Below are positions 6,201 to 8,906 of a stretch of DNA of 8,906 nt, piece after piece. Source of the DNA: Gammaproteobacteria bacterium (lineage in GTDB: Bacteria; Pseudomonadota; Gammaproteobacteria; Arenicellales; JAHEKD01); the NCBI GenBank assembly GCA_024638545.1, contig JAHEKD010000069.1:1-8906 (forward strand). Reading direction: 5' to 3'. The position numbers were made by a program, and so were the translations under genes. Position 1 is the first letter of the stretch. Each line of letters opens with the position of its first letter. The notes under the pieces were generated by a model. The model searched no databases. It saw only the letters and a program-made list of their open reading frames with translations, and was not told where the DNA came from.

Positions 6201-7787
6201 ATGAACTCAGTTACGAAATCAATTAATAACGTCGTTTTGATTAGCGGAACGATTATCTACAGCTGCATTTGTTTCGCCGGTGTGACCCTGACACCCATCG
6301 GTGGTTACGAGACAGGATTGACAGATGAAGATGCCGCGGAAATAAATGCCTTCGATTCTGTTACCCAGAAACTGTTTGTGGTCAATGGGTCAACGGACAG
6401 TATCGATGTGCTTGACCTGTCAGATCCGGGTAATCCCCTCTACAATCACTCAATAGAAATCTCTGCATATGGGAGTGCCGCTAACAGTGTAGCTGTAATT
6501 GATGGTCTGCTTGCCGTCGCAATTGAATCCGATCCAAAACAAGACCCGGGTTCGGTTGTTTTTTTTAACGCCGCGAATTACCGCTTCTTAAATCAACTGA
6601 AGACAGGCGCCCTGCCTGACATGTTGACGTTTACACCGGATGGGAAATATCTCCTGGTTGCGAACGAGGGCGAGCCTGATGATGATTACAGCATTGATCC
6701 GGAAGGTTCCATCAGCATTATCCAAATCGGAAAAAAAGATGTTACCAGATTAAAGCAGTCCGATGTAAGAACGGCGCGATTCAACCGTTTTACGCCTGTA
6801 CGCAATAGACAAAGCGTACGGATTTTTGGACCGAATGCATCGGCGGCCCAGGATTTTGAACCCGAGTATATTGCAGCTTACAAATCACGGAGATACCGGC
6901 ATGCTCGCAGCGGCGGTGACTACAGATACAGCTGGAAAGCGATGGTCACCTTACAGGAAAATAATGCCGTTGCGATTGTCGACGTAGAACGTGCCCGTAT
7001 CGAATCTGTAGCAGGCCTGGGCTTCAAGAATCACAACAGGCCGGTAAATGCAATTGATGCAAGCGATAAGGACAGCGGAATCGAAATAAATTCCTGGCCG
7101 GTATATGGCATGTATCAACCTGATGCGATTGCTAGTTTTACCAGTAATGGACGCCCCTACTTTATTATTGCTAATGAGGGAGATGCCCGAGATTACGACG
7201 GTTTTTCTGAAGAGGACCGGATTGAAGATATTACACTGGATAATAAGCGATTCCCAAACGCCGCAGAATTACAGAAAGAGGACAATCTCGGACGACTTAA
7301 AATCACCAATACATTGGGCGATGTTGATAAAGACGGTGATTATGATTATCTATTCTCATATGGAGCGCGATCGCTTTCCATCCTGAATCGACACGGAGAC
7401 AGGCTATTTGACAGTCACAGCCAGTTTGAATTTATCACTGCATCTTCTGTCAGGGATAGCTTTAATTCACAGGGATTACCAAACTCTTTTGATAGTCGAA
7501 GTGATGACAAGGGTTCAGAACCGGAGGGTGTAGCGACCGGGCGTATCAATGCCCGGCAATACGCCTTTGTGGGTCTTGAACGTACAGGCGGTATAATAAC
7601 ATATGATGTAACCCAACCCGCTGAGCCCTTTTTCGTTAATTACACGAACACAGCCACAGAGTTAGGCGATATTGCACCCGAAGGGATTACGTTTGTCAGC
7701 TCAGAAGACAGCCCAAACGGTAATCCGCTGCTGATTGTAAGTTTTGAGTTCAGTGGTTCAACACGGATTTTTGAAATTACGGAGTAG
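6201..7787 (+). CDS. Exported beta-propeller protein, choice-of-anchor I family
   Basis: A 528-residue secreted protein. Residues 1-26 look like a type I signal peptide (basic K6, hydrophobic core, CFA|GV cleavage), which with the Shine-Dalgarno at 6192 supports this start over the in-frame ATG at 6156. The rest carries the family's repeated propeller motifs in order: AAEINAFDSVTQKLFVVNG, then SIDVLDLSDPGNP, LPDMLTFTPDGKYLLVANEGEP (NEGEP 155-159), TLQENNAVAIVD (250-261), NEGDARDYDG (325-334), a DxDxDGDYD calcium-loop-like stretch (374-382), YGARSLSI (387-394), SDDKGSEPEGVATG (434-447), VGLERTGGI (457-465) and the last strand FEITE. Family members often end in a variable sorting or anchor domain. 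Here none is present, so the product is probably periplasmic or released. The biochemical role is not established; automatic 'alkaline phosphatase' labels for relatives are unproven. Residues 226-247 form an unusual basic insert. No operon partner is adjacent. Confidence 0.87.
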   Translation: MNSVTKSINNVVLISGTIIYSCICFAGVTLTPIGGYETGLTDEDAAEINAFDSVTQKLFVVNGSTDSIDVLDLSDPGNPLYNHSIEISAYGSAANSVAVIDGLLAVAIESDPKQDPGSVVFFNAANYRFLNQLKTGALPDMLTFTPDGKYLLVANEGEPDDDYSIDPEGSISIIQIGKKDVTRLKQSDVRTARFNRFTPVRNRQSVRIFGPNASAAQDFEPEYIAAYKSRRYRHARSGGDYRYSWKAMVTLQENNAVAIVDVERARIESVAGLGFKNHNRPVNAIDASDKDSGIEINSWPVYGMYQPDAIASFTSNGRPYFIIANEGDARDYDGFSEEDRIEDITLDNKRFPNAAELQKEDNLGRLKITNTLGDVDKDGDYDYLFSYGARSLSILNRHGDRLFDSHSQFEFITASSVRDSFNSQGLPNSFDSRSDDKGSEPEGVATGRINARQYAFVGLERTGGIITYDVTQPAEPFFVNYTNTATELGDIAPEGITFVSSEDSPNGNPLLIVSFEFSGSTRIFEITE

Positions 7788-8236
7788 AAAATTTAAAACG
7801 GCCGTCGACGATTGCGCAGAGGCAGAAACGAGTCACCGGTTAAAGCCAGAAAAACACACATTCTAAATCCGGAATCCGGGCCGCAACGAAGAAAATTATA
7901 AACGCAGTAAATACCTGTATTGAATAAAGTTCTCGTCAATGTTAGTAAATAGTTTATTTTCATTCAGCAACTTACATAAATCAATAGCGTGCCTGGTTTG
8001 CCGTGTATCTGCTATTTATATGACTGCAGGATTCTGCCTGTTAGTGCCGACTCATCCCCATTACAACAGCCATGGCATGAGCGGCGAGAGGAATCTGAAC
8101 CCTGTCAACACTGTTACCCTACGTGTATGTGTTTGACCTGTCTCGTGCAGATCTGATGACTCAGGTTACATAAAACAGCTGGCGATCGTGCGATCAAGAG
8201 TCTGTGAAATTATCGAGCTATCACAGATGGTTCAGA

Positions 8237-8265
8237 TTTACTGCACTATACTTTCCAGGTATTAT
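8237..8265 (+). promoter_or_regulatory. Candidate sigma-70-type promoter (distal)
   Basis: TTTACT (8237-8242) and TATTAT (8260-8265) are separated by 17 bases. Matches to consensus are 4/6 and 5/6. The transcript would have a leader of about 200 bases before the IorA-type ATG. It is one of three candidates; none is proven. Confidence 0.35.
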
Positions 8266-8291
8266 AGATCTTATGACTAACCGCGACAGAT

Positions 8292-8320
8292 TTGACATTG
8301 TGGCGCTCTCGTAGCATAAA
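8292..8320 (+). promoter_or_regulatory. Candidate sigma-70-type promoter (middle)
   Basis: A perfect -35 hexamer TTGACA (8292-8297) is followed after 17 bases by CATAAA (8315-8320), a 4/6 match to the -10 consensus. Transcription from about 8327 would leave a leader of nearly 150 bases upstream of the IorA-type gene. Confidence 0.4.
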
Positions 8321-8409
8321 GTTGCGGAACTGTATCAATACGAGTTAAATGTGAGGGTTAAAATTGCGTGAATCAAGTTCTGATAAACCATGCGAGAGGT
8401 CCAATCCAC

Positions 8410-8415
8410 TATAAT
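8410..8415 (+). promoter_or_regulatory. Consensus -10 box TATAAT (proximal promoter candidate)
   Basis: A perfect TATAAT lies 58 bases before the IorA-type ATG, an ordinary distance for a bacterial promoter. No -35 hexamer is present at 16-18 bases (ACCATG at 17), so if real it would probably need an activator bound near 8360-8400. That would fit inducible control of a catabolic molybdenum hydroxylase. Confidence 0.4.
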
Positions 8416-8423
8416 CAGGTTAC

Positions 8424-8440
8424 TGCCGGGTAAATCGGCA
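8424..8440 (+). repeat. Small hairpin in the leader of the IorA-type gene
   Basis: TGCCG (8424-8428) and CGGCA (8436-8440) are perfect arms around a 7-base loop, between the consensus -10 box and the ribosome binding site. It might be a leader hairpin or operator. It is too short to exclude chance. Confidence 0.25.
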
Positions 8441-8463
8441 ATTCAGTTTTCATTCGCTACTAC

Positions 8464-8469
8464 GAGGAG
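8464..8469 (+). promoter_or_regulatory. Shine-Dalgarno site of the IorA-type gene
   Basis: GAGGAG ends four bases before the ATG at 8474. It is a strong site and fixes the start of the 2Fe-2S subunit. Confidence 0.75.
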
Positions 8470-8473
8470 AAAT

Positions 8474-8906
8474 ATGAGTATTGAATTCAATTTAAACGAT
8501 ACAGAGCAAACCGTTGACGCATCAAGTGATACGCCCTTGCTGTGGGTTATTCGCGATCACCTGAAACTGACGGGCACAAAATTTGGTTGTGGGATGGCGC
8601 TGTGCGGCGCTTGTACAATTCATCTTGACGGTCAGCCCGTCCGTTCCTGCGTGACGCCGGTGAGTGCAGCAGAGGGTAAATCAGTCACCACAATTGAAGG
8701 CCTGCAATCAAAAGAGGGCAAAGCCGTACGGCAGGCCTGGGAAGAACTCGCAGTTGTTCAGTGCGGTTATTGCCAGTCAGGTCAAATAATGTCTGCAGCG
8801 GCCTTGCTGAAGGCAAATCCAGACCCCAGCGATGATGACATTATTAACGCCTTGTCCGGCAACATCTGTCGCTGTTGCACCTATCACAGAATTCGAAAGG
8901 CGACCA
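8474..8906 (+). CDS. (2Fe-2S)-binding small subunit of a molybdenum hydroxylase, IorA type; C-terminus cut by window edge
   Basis: 144 residues are visible of an expected 150 or so. This is the electron-transfer subunit of the xanthine dehydrogenase/aldehyde oxidoreductase family, most like isoquinoline 1-oxidoreductase alpha subunit. The N-terminal ferredoxin-like domain has plant-type cluster ligands C39, C44, C47 and C59 (FGCG...LCGAC...SC). The helical domain binds the second 2Fe-2S cluster through C97 and C100 (QCGYCQSGQ) and C132 and C134 (NICRC). The cluster pair carries electrons from the molybdopterin site in a separate large subunit. The position after NICRC, usually glycine (NICRCGTY), is C135 here. 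There is no signal sequence in this subunit. A strong Shine-Dalgarno supports the start at 8474. The large molybdopterin subunit (IorB-like) is expected directly downstream, outside the window. The substrate (aldehyde or N-heterocycle) cannot be told from this subunit. Confidence 0.93.
   Translation, partial: MSIEFNLNDTEQTVDASSDTPLLWVIRDHLKLTGTKFGCGMALCGACTIHLDGQPVRSCVTPVSAAEGKSVTTIEGLQSKEGKAVRQAWEELAVVQCGYCQSGQIMSAAALLKANPDPSDDDIINALSGNICRCCTYHRIRKAT

Larger units (their letters stand above)
7788..8473. other. Intergenic region, 686 bases, no convincing gene
   Basis: There is no open frame with a ribosome binding site or recognisable protein in this long gap between the propeller gene and the IorA-type gene. 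The left half (7788-8200) holds only a minor tandem duplication of AATCCGG (7866-7879) and a small inverted repeat GATCG-TG-CGATC around 8180-8200. No T-tailed terminator was found after the propeller gene. The right half has several promoter-like sites listed separately. The length suggests complex control of the molybdoenzyme genes, or a small RNA or decayed gene that I cannot identify. Confidence 0.5.

Noticed and set aside
7939..8136. 65-codon open frame on the plus strand
   Set aside because: No ribosome binding site and no family resemblance; length is expected by chance in non-coding DNA.
8273..8314. Possible 13-residue leader peptide after the distal promoter candidate
   Set aside because: There is no Shine-Dalgarno before the ATG, no regulatory codon run, and no attenuator-like terminator after it.
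1..8906. CRISPR array, tRNA, insertion sequence, prophage or toxin-antitoxin module
   Set aside because: No regularly spaced repeats, cloverleaf, transposase-like protein, terminal inverted repeats or phage genes were seen on either strand.

Overview
The window looks like chromosomal DNA from a Gram-negative bacterium, most likely a free-living, probably marine gammaproteobacterium. This rests on remembered gene-cluster architecture, Gram-negative-type signal sequences and moderate base composition judged by eye. No rRNA or marker gene is present to fix the taxon. There are eight protein genes, two of them cut by the window edges. I see no RNA gene, transposon or CRISPR array.

Left block (1-1739, minus strand): a tight three-gene operon read leftward. 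It encodes a lipoprotein with an NTF2/SnoaL-like fold, a short-chain dehydrogenase (SDR), and the N-terminal third of an FAD-dependent amine-oxidase-like protein (COG2907 type). This order is familiar from a proteobacterial cluster that usually continues with DUF1365 and a cyclopropane-fatty-acid-synthase-like methyltransferase. That cluster is often linked to the RpoE-ChrR response to singlet oxygen and to membrane fatty-acid modification. The rest would lie beyond the left edge.

Next (1854-3170, plus strand): a two-membrane-span sensor histidine kinase transcribed divergently from the operon. No response regulator is visible. A 21-bp perfect inverted repeat lies in the shared upstream region.

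Middle block (3292-5856, minus strand): an M19 membrane-dipeptidase-family metallopeptidase, a GFA/CENP-V zinc protein and a PanE/ApbA-family ketopantoate-reductase-like enzyme. Gaps of 69 and 81 bases fit one transcript. The gaps hold a hairpin and a 12-bp palindrome.

Right part (plus strand): an exported beta-propeller protein of the choice-of-anchor I family (6201-7787) with an odd basic insert, then a non-coding stretch of about 690 bases containing several promoter-like sites. Last is the 2Fe-2S subunit of a molybdenum hydroxylase, IorA type (8474 to the edge), whose large subunit is expected just outside the window.

I found no convincing previously undescribed multi-gene system. The points most worth a second look are the lipoprotein member of the left operon, the palindrome between that operon and the lone kinase, the dipeptidase-GFA-reductase grouping, and the anomalous segment in the propeller protein.
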